Assembly: GCA_027038775.1 (NCBI GenBank)
Contig: JALWGP010000143.1
Location: forward strand, 1-13,372
Source: Sedimenticola sp.
Lineage (GTDB): Bacteria; Pseudomonadota; Gammaproteobacteria; Chromatiales; Chromatiaceae
DNA length: 13,372 nucleotides
Direction: 5' to 3'
Positions 1-8,068 of this stretch are shown here, piece after piece. Within the stretch, counting starts at the first letter, position 1; every line of letters begins with the position of its first letter. Both the position numbers and the translations under genes were made by a program. The notes under the pieces are model-generated. The model was not told where the DNA came from. It did no database searches and worked only from the letters and a program-made list of their open reading frames with translations.

Positions 1-1893
1 ATGGAGGCGCGCCGCCTCCTCGAATCCCTGGAGGCCGGCGACCCCGAGCCACAGGCCGACGGGGCAGCACGGGCCGCCGCCGATGGCCGCTATGAGCTGA
101 TCCTGGACGAGGCGCAGTTCGAGGCCTGGCGGAAGCAGCTGGAACAGGCCGGGCTCTTCGCCTTCGACACCGAGACCACCAGCCTGGACTACATGCAGGC
201 CGAGCTGGTGGGCCTCTCCTTCGCCGTGGAGCCGGGCCGGGCGGCCTATGTGCCCCTGGCCCACCGCTACCCCGGCGCGCCCGAGCAGCTGGACCCAGCC
301 TGGGTGCTGGAGCGGCTGAAGCCCCTGCTGGAGTCCGACGGCCACCCCAAGCTGGGCCAGAACCTCAAGTACGACATGAGCGTGCTGGCCCGTCACGGCG
401 TGGTCCTGCGCGGCATTGCCTACGACACCATGCTCGAGTCCTACGTGCTCGACTCCACTGCCACCCGCCACGATATGGACTCCCTGGCGAAGAAGTACCT
501 GGACTACGAGCCCGTCTCCTTCCAGTCCATTGCCGGCAAGGGGAAGGGCCAGCTCACCTTCGACCAGATCGACCTGGAGCAGGCGGCGCCCTACGCGGCG
601 GAGGATGCCGACATCACCCTCCGGCTGCACCAGGTGCTCTGGCCGAAGCTGGAGCCCGAGCCGGGGCTGCGCTTCGTCTTCGAGGAGATCGAGATGCCCC
701 TGGTGCCCGTGCTCTCGCGCATGGAGCGCACCGGCGTGCGCATCGACACCGCCCTGTTGAGGCAACAGAGCGCCGAGCTGGCGGAGAAGCTCCGCCGGCT
801 GGAAGAATGCGCCTACGAGCTTGCCGGCCGCCCCTTCAACCTGGGTTCCCCGAAGCAGATCGGCCAGATCTTCTTCGAGGAGCTCGGCATGGAGGTGATC
901 CGCAAGACCCCCAAGGGGGCTCCCTCCACCTCCGAGGAGGTGCTGCAGGAGCTGGCCGCCCGCGGCCACGAGCTGCCGGCGGTGATCCTGGAGCACCGGG
1001 GACTGGCCAAGCTCAAGTCCACCTACGTGGACAAGCTGCCCGAGATGGTGGACCCCGACACGGGGCGCGTCCACACCAGCTACCACCAGGCGGTGGCCGC
1101 CACCGGGCGGCTCAGTTCTTCGGATCCCAACCTGCAGAACATCCCGGTGCGCACCGAGGAAGGGCGGCGCATCCGCAAGGCCTTCGTGGCCGAGCCGGGC
1201 TGGGTGATGCTGGCGGCCGACTACTCCCAGATCGAGCTGCGCATCATGGCGCACCTCTCCGGCGACGAGGGGCTCAAGTGCGCCTTCGAGCAGGGGTTGG
1301 ACATCCACGCCGCCACCGCCGCCGAGGTGTTCGGCTACGAATCACCGGATGCGGTGGACCCCGAGGCGCGCCGCCGCGCCAAGGCCATCAACTTCGGCCT
1401 CATCTACGGCATGTCCGCCTTCGGCCTGGCGCGCCAGCTCGGGCTGGGCCGTGACGAGGCCCAGGAATACATCGACCGCTACTTCGAGCGCGACCCCGGC
1501 GTGCGCGAGTTCATGGAGCGTACCAAGGCCCAGGCCTTTGAGCAGCGCTATGTGGAGACGCTCTTCGGCCGCCGTCTCTACCTGCCCGACATCCGCGCCC
1601 GCGGCCCCCGTCGCGCCGCCGCCGAGCGCACCGCCATCAACGCCCCCATGCAGGGCACCGCCGCCGACATCATCAAGCGCGCCATGATCGCCGTGGACCG
1701 CTGGCTGGAAGAGGAGAGGCCCGAGGTGCGCATGGTGATGCAGGTGCATGACGAGCTGGTGTTCGAGGTGAAGGAGGAGCAGGTGGACCAGGCCCGGGAG
1801 AAGATCATCGCATTCATGCGTGGGGCGGCGGAGCTGGAGGTGCCGTTGGTGGTGGATGTGGGGGTGGGGGAGGACTGGGAAGCGGCGCATTGA
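1..1893 (+). CDS. polA: DNA polymerase I, 3'-5' exonuclease and polymerase domains (5' end cut by window)
   Basis: This encodes the Klenow portion of DNA polymerase I, which fills gaps in repair and Okazaki-fragment processing in the cytoplasm. The 630 visible residues start in the linker after the 5' nuclease domain. The E. coli protein has about 928 residues, so roughly 300 N-terminal residues lie upstream of the window and the ATG at base 1 is probably internal. The proofreading domain is intact: ExoI DTET at 56-59, ExoII NLKYD at 121-125 and ExoIII YAAED at 198-202. Polymerase motif A is DYSQIELR (D407), the O helix has K461, F465 and Y469, and motif C is HDE at 583-585. The C-terminus matches the gammaproteobacterial type. 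It converges on the polysaccharide operon, with 12 bp between the two stop codons. Identity is secure; only completeness is open. Confidence 0.97.
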   Translation: MEARRLLESLEAGDPEPQADGAARAAADGRYELILDEAQFEAWRKQLEQAGLFAFDTETTSLDYMQAELVGLSFAVEPGRAAYVPLAHRYPGAPEQLDPAWVLERLKPLLESDGHPKLGQNLKYDMSVLARHGVVLRGIAYDTMLESYVLDSTATRHDMDSLAKKYLDYEPVSFQSIAGKGKGQLTFDQIDLEQAAPYAAEDADITLRLHQVLWPKLEPEPGLRFVFEEIEMPLVPVLSRMERTGVRIDTALLRQQSAELAEKLRRLEECAYELAGRPFNLGSPKQIGQIFFEELGMEVIRKTPKGAPSTSEEVLQELAARGHELPAVILEHRGLAKLKSTYVDKLPEMVDPDTGRVHTSYHQAVAATGRLSSSDPNLQNIPVRTEEGRRIRKAFVAEPGWVMLAADYSQIELRIMAHLSGDEGLKCAFEQGLDIHAATAAEVFGYESPDAVDPEARRRAKAINFGLIYGMSAFGLARQLGLGRDEAQEYIDRYFERDPGVREFMERTKAQAFEQRYVETLFGRRLYLPDIRARGPRRAAAERTAINAPMQGTAADIIKRAMIAVDRWLEEERPEVRMVMQVHDELVFEVKEEQVDQAREKIIAFMRGAAELEVPLVVDVGVGEDWEAAH

Positions 1894-1907
1894 GGCCGTC
1901 CCGGCTC
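1892..1907. terminator. Small imperfect hairpin across the two convergent stop codons
   Basis: GAGGCCG-TCC-CGGCTC can pair as GAG/CTC and CCG/CGG with one bulged G. It sits exactly where polA and the leftward operon end and overlaps both stop codons. Neither side has a T-tract, so it is weak as an intrinsic terminator; it is listed because it is the only terminator-like structure seen at this junction. Confidence 0.15.
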
Positions 1908-3072
1908 AGCACCCCAGGTGGGACCTCAGGCGCGCCACGATGTATTCCAGCTCCTGGTTTGAGAGGAGCGAATAGATCGGCAACGACAGACAGCCGTTCC
2001 ACAGTGCCTCGGCGTTGGGAAACCTGCTTGGGTCCAGAGCGTAGCGCTCGCTGTAATAGGTCATCCGGTGAAGCGGCTTGTAGTGGATGGACGTTCCTAT
2101 GCCATCGGCCGCAAGCAGTTCGATCAGCCGGTTGCGTTCGATGGGCGCGTTCCTCTTCAGCACGACTGGAAACAGGTGCCATGCATGTTCATCCGGCCGG
2201 ACCCGGACCACGGGCAGCTCAATGCAATCCAGGTCCGCCAGGTGCTCGAGGTAGTATTCCGCGCACCGCTGCCGTTCCGAGCGCATGGTTTCCAGTCGTT
2301 CCAGTTGGGCCAGCCCGACAGCTGCATTGATGTCGGGCATGTTGTATTTGAATCCTGGCGCCACGACATCGTATTCCCATTTGCCGCCGACACCACTGAA
2401 ACGTGCCCAGACGTCCCTGTCGATGCCGTGGAGCCTCATGATCCGCGCTCGTCTCGCCACGTCGGGATCGTTCGTGACCAGCATGCCTCCTTCGCCCGTG
2501 GTCATGGTCTTGTTCGCATAGAAGCTGAAGCAGGCTACGTGACCCATTGCGCCCACGGGTATCCCCTTTTCGGAGGCAGGTAACGCATGTGCGGCGTCCT
2601 CCACCAGCCATACGCCGTGGCGTTCACAGATTCGTCTAATACCTTCACTTGTGCCGTCCAGAACGGGGGCGGCCTGACCGCCGAAGTGCACGACGATCAC
2701 CGCCTTGACATGGCTGTTTTCCGCCAGCGCCTGTTCGACGGTCTCGGGGGTCAGAGAGAACGTCCCGCTGTCCACGTCCAGCAGTACCGGGTCGGCTCCA
2801 AGGTACCGCACCACTTCCGCGGTCGCCGTAAAGGTCCAGGTTGGCACGAGCACCTTGTCCCCCGGGCCGATGCCGAGGGCCTCGAGGGCGAGGTGTAGCG
2901 CTGCCGTGCACGAATTGACTGCGCACGCATGGCGGGTGCCTGTCAGCTCCGCCATTTTTTCTTCCAGCCGGGCGGCTTTCGAAGCGGTTGTCAACCAGCC
3001 GCTCTCCAGTACTTCGGATACATAGGACAGCTCATTGCCGGAACAGTCGATTCTGGAAAAAGGTATTTTCAT
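1906..3072 (-). CDS. DegT/DnrJ/EryC1-family sugar aminotransferase (PglE/PseC-like)
   Basis: This 388-residue PLP enzyme of the DegT/DnrJ/EryC1/StrS family transfers an amino group, usually from glutamate, to a keto sugar nucleotide in the cytoplasm. The fold-specific motifs are all present: the GWLTT segment at 25-29, NSCTAALHLAL from 53, EDAAHA at 158-163 (D159 contacts the PLP ring nitrogen), the Schiff-base lysine K188 in SFYANKTMTTGEGG, and the substrate-site segment KYNMPDINAAVGLAQL from 242. Length is normal for the family. The likely substrate is a UDP-4-keto-6-deoxy-HexNAc from the dehydratase at the head of the operon or from the one at the right edge; this is inferred from context. 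Its ATG overlaps the TGA of the sugar transferase upstream (ATGA), which suggests translational coupling. It is the last gene of the operon. The exact sugar cannot be read from sequence. Confidence 0.93.
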   Translation of the reverse strand: MKIPFSRIDCSGNELSYVSEVLESGWLTTASKAARLEEKMAELTGTRHACAVNSCTAALHLALEALGIGPGDKVLVPTWTFTATAEVVRYLGADPVLLDVDSGTFSLTPETVEQALAENSHVKAVIVVHFGGQAAPVLDGTSEGIRRICERHGVWLVEDAAHALPASEKGIPVGAMGHVACFSFYANKTMTTGEGGMLVTNDPDVARRARIMRLHGIDRDVWARFSGVGGKWEYDVVAPGFKYNMPDINAAVGLAQLERLETMRSERQRCAEYYLEHLADLDCIELPVVRVRPDEHAWHLFPVVLKRNAPIERNRLIELLAADGIGTSIHYKPLHRMTYYSERYALDPSRFPNAEALWNGCLSLPIYSLLSNQELEYIVARLRSHLGC

Positions 3073-3683
3073 TTCGGTGTGCGGGGTTCGTAGTGTAAAA
3101 AGGGCAATACTGTCTGCACCAGGATCTTGATGTCATGCCAGGTCGTTCTGGATTCGATGTACTCCCGGTACAGGGCCAGCTTGTGGGGCAGTATCTCTTC
3201 CCTGTACGCGGTTTCCGGATCGGGTGCCGAGCTCAGTATTTCTTCCTCGTTCCTGTAGGTCAGTGCGGCCGGATCGGTTATGCCAGGCCTTGCGCGCAAG
3301 ACGAATGCCCATTCCTCGGGATAGGCTTCCACCCACTTTCTTATCTCCGGTCTCGGCCCGACGAGCGACATGTCTCCCTTTACCACGTTGATCAGCTGTG
3401 GGAGCTCGTCCAGCTTGGTACGGCGCAAGAAAGAGCCGAAAGGTGTCACTCGCCGCGAATCCCCTGCGTCGAACCTTCCTTCTTCTGCATGCGCCAGAGG
3501 CCTCATGGTCCGGAACTTGTAGATCCAGAAGTCCCGGCCACCCTTACCCACTCTCTTTTGCCTGAAAAGGACGGGGCGGCCGTCCGTCACCAGGATGAGA
3601 AGGGCAATCAGTGTGAATAGCGGGGTGAGCAAGATGACCGCCGGGATGCTCAGGAATAGATCGAAAAGTCTTTTGCCGTTCAC
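3069..3683 (-). CDS. Initiating phosphoglycosyl transferase, small PglC-like type
   Basis: This 204-residue bacterial sugar transferase is predicted to move a sugar-1-phosphate from a UDP-sugar to undecaprenyl phosphate, the first step of glycan assembly at the inner membrane. It has one hydrophobic segment (about 8-32) with a Thr-Pro at 20-21 where PglC has the Ser-Pro break of its re-entrant helix. Conserved motifs follow: FRQKRVGKGG from 40, KFRTM at 56-60, the catalytic Asp-Glu pair D92-E93 in DELPQL, MSLVGPRPE at 105-113 and RPGITDPA at 132-139. It is the minimal form without the extra membrane helices of WcaJ/WbaP. The start is a GTG with no clear Shine-Dalgarno; it is preferred because the next residues match the usual N-terminus of the family. 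A 46-bp gap separates it from the acyltransferase gene, and its stop overlaps the aminotransferase start. The neighbouring aminotransferase and dehydratase suggest an amino-dideoxy sugar as donor. Confidence 0.93.
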   Translation of the reverse strand: MNGKRLFDLFLSIPAVILLTPLFTLIALLILVTDGRPVLFRQKRVGKGGRDFWIYKFRTMRPLAHAEEGRFDAGDSRRVTPFGSFLRRTKLDELPQLINVVKGDMSLVGPRPEIRKWVEAYPEEWAFVLRARPGITDPAALTYRNEEEILSSAPDPETAYREEILPHKLALYREYIESRTTWHDIKILVQTVLPFLHYEPRTPK

Positions 3684-3729
3684 GTGGTTGCCGACGTGTG
3701 AGGAAGGTCTCGTTCCATGTTCGTGCTGG

Positions 3730-4599
3730 CTACTGCTCAGAATACCACTGCAGCATTCCCGACAGTTTGCCGACCAGCTCGTTGCTATCGAAACGCCTCA
3801 ACATTGCCGGGCCGTGCCTGGCTATCCACCTTGCGACGCCGGGATTGATCCAGGGCGCCAGTTCGATACGCTGGTCGATTGGTTCCTTCCGGAACCCCAT
3901 GCCCGTCTTGAATCGGTCCAGTGTATCCATGCCTCGTTGCACCGATTCCAGCCCTATGGAGACGGCATGAATGTCCGGTCTGGCGAGCGTGGCCTCGAGA
4001 AACCTGAAGAACAATGCGTTGTTCGGGTACTGGCGCAGGAAGGCTCGCGAAGATCGAACGATCAGGATGTTCGCCCACTGATCCATGGTGAAAGAGATCA
4101 AGAAAGCCGCAAGCGTCCCGTCGACGAATGCACCCCAGGTTTCTGCGCCTTCCGTGTGGGCGGCCTGCCGGTAGTACCTGCGCCAGTAGTCGTCGTGTCC
4201 CTTGGGTATGCGCCGGCCCTGCCTTTCCAGGGTTTCCCGGTTGATGGCAGGGCCATGTTCGACGAGATCGTCGAAGTCGATTTGCCGAACGACGCAGTTT
4301 TCCAGTCCGCGACGCGTCTGGTTGCGGGCCTTGCCGTCGAGCGTGGACAGGTCGTATTCCGGTTCGTCACAGACCAGGATGTAGCTGGGGCGCCCCTGGC
4401 CGGGCCGACAAGCATGCCTTGCAATCCAGCCGTCCCGTCCCAGCACGGCCCGGTAGTCCACTGCCGCGACGTCCACCGGCTTGTGAAAAGGAAAGCTCAT
4501 GTAGACATGGGGGTGCGCGTCGAACCAGCGGAAGCCGCCCTCCTCCCGGACGCGATGTCCCATCGCTTCCAGAAATGCTGTGAATCCATCGGTGCTCAT
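3730..4599 (-). CDS. FemAB/GNAT-like acyltransferase of polysaccharide locus
   Basis: This 289-residue soluble protein has the pattern of FemAB-like/GNAT-fold proteins common in exopolysaccharide loci. A poorly conserved N-terminal half contains a basic FemAB-type segment (KARNQTRRGLE, 90-100). The C-terminal half (about 151-250) looks like an acetyltransferase fold: the strand WGAFVDGTLAAFLISF, then NNALFFRFLE at 193-202, and LDRFKTGMGFRKEP at 227-240. Known relatives transfer an acyl or aminoacyl group to an amine or hydroxyl. Here a 4-amino sugar made by the nearby aminotransferase is a reasonable acceptor, but that is inference. No signal peptide or membrane segment is seen, so it should act in the cytoplasm. 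Its ATG overlaps the TGA of the methyltransferase gene (ATGA). The family call is moderately safe; the reaction is unknown. Confidence 0.75.
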   Translation of the reverse strand: MSTDGFTAFLEAMGHRVREEGGFRWFDAHPHVYMSFPFHKPVDVAAVDYRAVLGRDGWIARHACRPGQGRPSYILVCDEPEYDLSTLDGKARNQTRRGLENCVVRQIDFDDLVEHGPAINRETLERQGRRIPKGHDDYWRRYYRQAAHTEGAETWGAFVDGTLAAFLISFTMDQWANILIVRSSRAFLRQYPNNALFFRFLEATLARPDIHAVSIGLESVQRGMDTLDRFKTGMGFRKEPIDQRIELAPWINPGVARWIARHGPAMLRRFDSNELVGKLSGMLQWYSEQ

Positions 4600-5498
4600 G
4601 GGGCTTCTTTTCGGTACAGGATGAATTCCTTTGGTGCCAGGTTCAGGTTTCCGCCCGTTGCCCGGTAGATGGTGGCCGTCGTGAAATAGTAGGCGTCGTT
4701 CAAAAGCCTCAGGAGCTTGTTCCCGTACATGGGGGACTGTTCCGGATGTGCGGAAACCTCCGAAAACCCGTGGTTACCCAGCATCCTGCCCAGCGTGTCC
4801 CGGGAATAGTAAAAAAGGTGCACGCCCGCGTTCAGGCGGGCAGGCTCCCCGTAGACGATCCTGGAAACCAGCCCCGTGTTCTTGAGAAGCCTGAATCTCA
4901 ATCCGGGGATTTCCACCGCGAAGATGCCGTTTGGCTTGAGGATCCTCCTGATCTCGCGCAGATCCTTGTTCGGGTTGGGATGGAAAAAGAAGGCGTCGAG
5001 AGACGTGATGACATCGAACTGCTCGTCCTCGAACTCCTGGTCGGCGAGGAAGCCTTCGTGGACGGGAACCCCGTATCGTTCCTGGGCCGCCCTCGCCGCG
5101 AACCTGGAAGGTTCGACGCCTTCCACTCTCCATTCTGGCCGATCGGTAAAGTAACCGAGGAATGCGCCCGAGGCTGTGCCAAGGTCCAGCAGCCTGGCGC
5201 CGGAAGGGAAAGTGTTCCGGATGATCCTTGCCTCCCTTTCCAGGCTGTGCGTTCGATAGGCCACGAAATGTTCCTCGACCCGGTTTTCCGAATCGATGTA
5301 CTCCTCCATGAAGTGGCGCCGGATTGCCTCTTCCGATGGCCTGGGGTTCACGAACAGCAACTTGCAGTTCGTGCACCGGACGATCCGGTAACCATTGGAC
5401 GAGGTGAAGGGCGACATCTCCCCGTGGTTGCAACACGGACAGGCCGGGAGCGTTTCCAGCATGGAGTTGCCGTCGGCTACTAGGGCATGGTTGTTCAT
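4596..5498 (-). CDS. SAM-dependent methyltransferase with N-terminal zinc ribbon
   Basis: This is a 300-residue class I methyltransferase. An N-terminal CPCC (20-23) and CTNC (42-45) form a probable four-cysteine zinc ribbon, as in sugar methyltransferases of deoxysugar pathways. The SAM-binding motif I is LLDLGTASGAF at 103-113, with an acidic residue ending the next strand (GVEP, E129) and a post-II motif FDVITSLDAF at 161-170. LKPNGIFAVEIPG at 187-199 is the usual motif III region. It probably methylates a sugar nucleotide or glycan intermediate; the acceptor is unknown. The open frame extends to 5576, but the start at 5498 is preferred: it avoids a 74-bp overlap with the glycosyltransferase, and the preceding TGAGGAAATG places a GAGGA ribosome site over the upstream stop codon. 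A later Met at residue 13 is a weaker alternative. Its end overlaps the acyltransferase start by 4 bp. Confidence 0.88.
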   Translation of the reverse strand: MNNHALVADGNSMLETLPACPCCNHGEMSPFTSSNGYRIVRCTNCKLLFVNPRPSEEAIRRHFMEEYIDSENRVEEHFVAYRTHSLEREARIIRNTFPSGARLLDLGTASGAFLGYFTDRPEWRVEGVEPSRFAARAAQERYGVPVHEGFLADQEFEDEQFDVITSLDAFFFHPNPNKDLREIRRILKPNGIFAVEIPGLRFRLLKNTGLVSRIVYGEPARLNAGVHLFYYSRDTLGRMLGNHGFSEVSAHPEQSPMYGNKLLRLLNDAYYFTTATIYRATGGNLNLAPKEFILYRKEAP

Positions 5499-5502
5499 TT
5501 CC

Positions 5503-6651
5503 TCAACGACCGTACCTTGTGATCTGTGAACCCAAAATGGCACGCGTGACGCCGACCAGGAAACCTGCATTGGCAAGCGCGAAGCTGTAGACGCTGCCGA
5601 TGACGGACGGTACTTTCATGTTCTTGCGGTCCGCAAGCCATCCGAACGCCGCCGCGGCGACCAGTGCTGTCAAGCCCGTTGCGGCGGTAGCGTAGAGACC
5701 GGACCTCCCTGCCAGGAACAGCGCGGTGACTACGGAAATGATAATAAAAAACGGGGACAGCCATCTGAGTATCTTGTGTGACCACAGTGCCCATGCATAT
5801 CCGGGATTTCTTACCGGGTTGAGCAGGCCAGGATATGCCCAGGTGCCCTGCCAGTTCCGCAGCGTCATCCTGACCCTGGCGCGGAATTCTCCCGCGCTGT
5901 CCGAGGCCATGCGGTCGTACGCGACGGCGTCCGGGACGTATACCCATAGGCGCCCCGCCTGGACGACATCCAGTGGAACGACGCAGTCCTCGCCGAATGC
6001 CGGGTTCATGGGGACGAACAGCGACTTGCGGACCGACATGCATGCGCCGGAGGCCACGGCGAGTATTCCCAGGCGGCTCTCTTCGCTGCGCAGCCGGAGT
6101 TCGTATTTCCAGTAGGCGCCCTGGTTGTCGGAGATGTGGCTGTTGTCGGACCCTTCGGAAACGAACAGCAGTTTGCCCACGGTTCCACCCACTGCCGGGT
6201 TGTTGTAGTGCTCGACCGTCGCCTTGATGAATTCCGTGTCGAACCTGGTTTCGGCGTCGGTGAAGATGATGATCTCCCCCCGGGCCAGGCGGATTGCCTG
6301 GTTTTGCGTGTCCGTCTTGCCCTTGCTGTGTGCCGGCCGAAACAGCCGTACCCGTTCGTCTTCGTGGCGTGAGACGATGTCGTCCGTACCGTCGGTGGAC
6401 ATGTCCGAGGCGACGAGCAGTTCCAGCTTGTCGGCCGGATAGTCCTGCTCCAGGATGTTCTGGATCTTGCTCTCGATCACATCGGCTTCGTTGAACGCTG
6501 TCACCAGGACCGTTACGGAGGGTGGCCGGCCCGGTTTCCGGGCAGGGGCCCTGGTTCCATCACGGGCCGGTAGCAGGGTGAGAACGGCTCCATATCCCCA
6601 GTAGATGTAGAGAACGATCACCGTGGATATCCAGAATATGGCTTCTATCAT
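5503..6651 (-). CDS. Membrane-anchored family 2 glycosyltransferase
   Basis: This 382-residue inverting glycosyltransferase has one N-terminal membrane helix (about 4-27), a GT-A catalytic domain and C-terminal helices (about 300-375), a layout like that of processive GT2 synthases such as BcsA/NodC. The catalytic domain shows TAFNEADVIESKI from 51, MSTDGTDD at 84-91, a DAE metal/nucleotide motif at 132-134 in place of the commoner DAD, GEDCVVPLDV with the putative base pair E221-D222, and RNWQGTW at 265-271, equivalent to the QxxRW acceptor-site motif. It is the only ordinary glycosyltransferase in the operon besides the initiating enzyme. Donor and linkage cannot be assigned. It is followed 4 bp later by the methyltransferase start, and 52 bp separate it from the flippase gene upstream. 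Confidence 0.93.
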   Translation of the reverse strand: MIEAIFWISTVIVLYIYWGYGAVLTLLPARDGTRAPARKPGRPPSVTVLVTAFNEADVIESKIQNILEQDYPADKLELLVASDMSTDGTDDIVSRHEDERVRLFRPAHSKGKTDTQNQAIRLARGEIIIFTDAETRFDTEFIKATVEHYNNPAVGGTVGKLLFVSEGSDNSHISDNQGAYWKYELRLRSEESRLGILAVASGACMSVRKSLFVPMNPAFGEDCVVPLDVVQAGRLWVYVPDAVAYDRMASDSAGEFRARVRMTLRNWQGTWAYPGLLNPVRNPGYAWALWSHKILRWLSPFFIIISVVTALFLAGRSGLYATAATGLTALVAAAAFGWLADRKNMKVPSVIGSVYSFALANAGFLVGVTRAILGSQITRYGR

Positions 6652-6703
6652 TGGTTCAGTGGTTGCGTGAGCCGTGCGAAGGTATGCATGTCCTTGGACC
6701 GGT

Positions 6704-8068
6704 TCAGTTCAGGTAGAACCCGAAGGCCTCGAGTGCCGTGAATGCGGCCAGGGTGGTGAGAAACAGTGTCAGGCCGAGCATCCGCTTCCACAGCAGGATC
6801 GCTGCCTTCAGCAGGAAGATGAACAGTTCTGCGCACACCCATGAAAAGGCGGCACGCACCGGCAGTGCCTCGACGGGGCCGTACTGCATGATCGCCACGA
6901 ACATCGCCAACCCCGCCAACACGGTGGCGAGGTCTGCCCAGTTGATGTTCATCGCGTTCAGCGTGTACTTCAGTGAAAAGTTGACCGACGAAACCAGGAG
7001 GCCGGGCAGCAGCCAGGCCATCACCGAGGCCCCGGTGGAAAAGGTGTCGGGATAGAGGAGGGTGAAGATCAGCGGGGCGAGCAGCATCCCTGCCAGGCTG
7101 ACGCAGAGCATCGTGATGGTTACCAGGAAAACCGTGCTGTTCACGAGGGAGGAGATCCTGCTGGTGTCGCCTGCCTTCACGGCCTTCGCCAACGAGGGAA
7201 ACGATGAGACTGTGATTGCGGTACCCACGAAACCTGCAGATGCAACCAGGGTGAACGCGGCGCCGTAGATGGCGATGTCCTCGTCGGTGCCCATCTGGTC
7301 CAGCATGAAAACCCCCAGCCTCTGGAAGAGCGTCATCGCAAAGAAAGCGGCGCCGATGGGCAGTGATTTTCCCAGTATTTGAAAGACACCCGGGGGCGCG
7401 CTTTCTGCCGGGCCTTCTTTGTCGAACAGGCCTCTGACCACCGGCAGGCGGCTGGTGATGAATACCCGCAGGATATTGCTGATGCACCACAGCACGAGAA
7501 GTGTTTCGATGCCGCTGCCGAAGAGAGCGGCCAGAACGAGCAGGAAAACCGTTGCCAGTCGCCAGAAGACGATGATCGATGCCTCGACGTCCAGCCTTTC
7601 CCGGCCCCGAAGCAGCCAGAGCAGGGGATCCGTGGCGGGCTGGCTCACGGCGATCAATACGACCGGGAGCAGCAGAGTGCCCGGCAGAGTTTCGATCGGC
7701 GCCAGGAACAGCCCTGCCCCGAAGACCGAAGAGGTGATGAGCTTTGCTCTTGCAAGTGCCCCGAGATTGCCGGATACGGCCTTGGAGGTGGCAAACTGCC
7801 TGACCGCCCATATCCTCGCACCGGAGTCGCTGGCCATCTCTCCCACGGCAACGATGGCCGCGGCTGCAATGTAGGCGGCGTATTCGGATATCGGCAGGAG
7901 GTTCGCCAGCGCTACGACCAGAAACAGCTGGGTTGCCAGTGAAATGAGGGAGGCCCCGGAGTTGAAGAAGGCGTTCTTCCAGAACGACGGGCCTCGATTC
8001 GCCGTGCCGAGTAGTTTCCTGATTGCCGGGCCGAAGTGGTTGCCGCCGGTTTCCATGGTGGCTCTCAT
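6704..8068 (-). CDS. Wzx-type polysaccharide flippase
   Basis: This 454-residue integral membrane protein has about 12 or more hydrophobic helices spread along its length. It fits the MOP/PST family of lipid-linked oligosaccharide flippases, which move undecaprenyl-diphosphate-linked repeat units from the cytoplasmic to the periplasmic face of the inner membrane. A family-like feature is the SFPSLAKA segment in the middle (about 294-301). The first 30 residues are hydrophilic and may be cytoplasmic; Met5 is an alternative start. The ATG overlaps the TGA of the Wzy-like gene (ATGA), so the flippase and polymerase are probably translated together. The frame is chosen over an overlapping 387-codon frame because only this one is hydrophobic and family-like. 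Confidence 0.9.
   Translation of the reverse strand: MRATMETGGNHFGPAIRKLLGTANRGPSFWKNAFFNSGASLISLATQLFLVVALANLLPISEYAAYIAAAAIVAVGEMASDSGARIWAVRQFATSKAVSGNLGALARAKLITSSVFGAGLFLAPIETLPGTLLLPVVLIAVSQPATDPLLWLLRGRERLDVEASIIVFWRLATVFLLVLAALFGSGIETLLVLWCISNILRVFITSRLPVVRGLFDKEGPAESAPPGVFQILGKSLPIGAAFFAMTLFQRLGVFMLDQMGTDEDIAIYGAAFTLVASAGFVGTAITVSSFPSLAKAVKAGDTSRISSLVNSTVFLVTITMLCVSLAGMLLAPLIFTLLYPDTFSTGASVMAWLLPGLLVSSVNFSLKYTLNAMNINWADLATVLAGLAMFVAIMQYGPVEALPVRAAFSWVCAELFIFLLKAAILLWKRMLGLTLFLTTLAAFTALEAFGFYLN

Noticed and set aside
3595..4668. A 357-codon open frame on the + strand antisense to the acyltransferase gene
   Set aside because: Its translation has no recognisable domain, while the opposite strand encodes a family-like protein with start and stop positions that couple to both neighbours. 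Long antisense frames are common in GC-rich genes.
5499..5576. Longer N-terminus of the methyltransferase
   Set aside because: The extra 26 residues would overlap the GT2 gene by 74 bp and do not resemble the family; the ATG at 5498 follows a GAGGA ribosome site.
6648..7811. A 387-codon minus-strand frame overlapping the flippase gene
   Set aside because: The translation is rich in Arg, Gly and His with no hydrophobic pattern, as expected for a shifted frame of a membrane-protein gene. The flippase frame is the real one.
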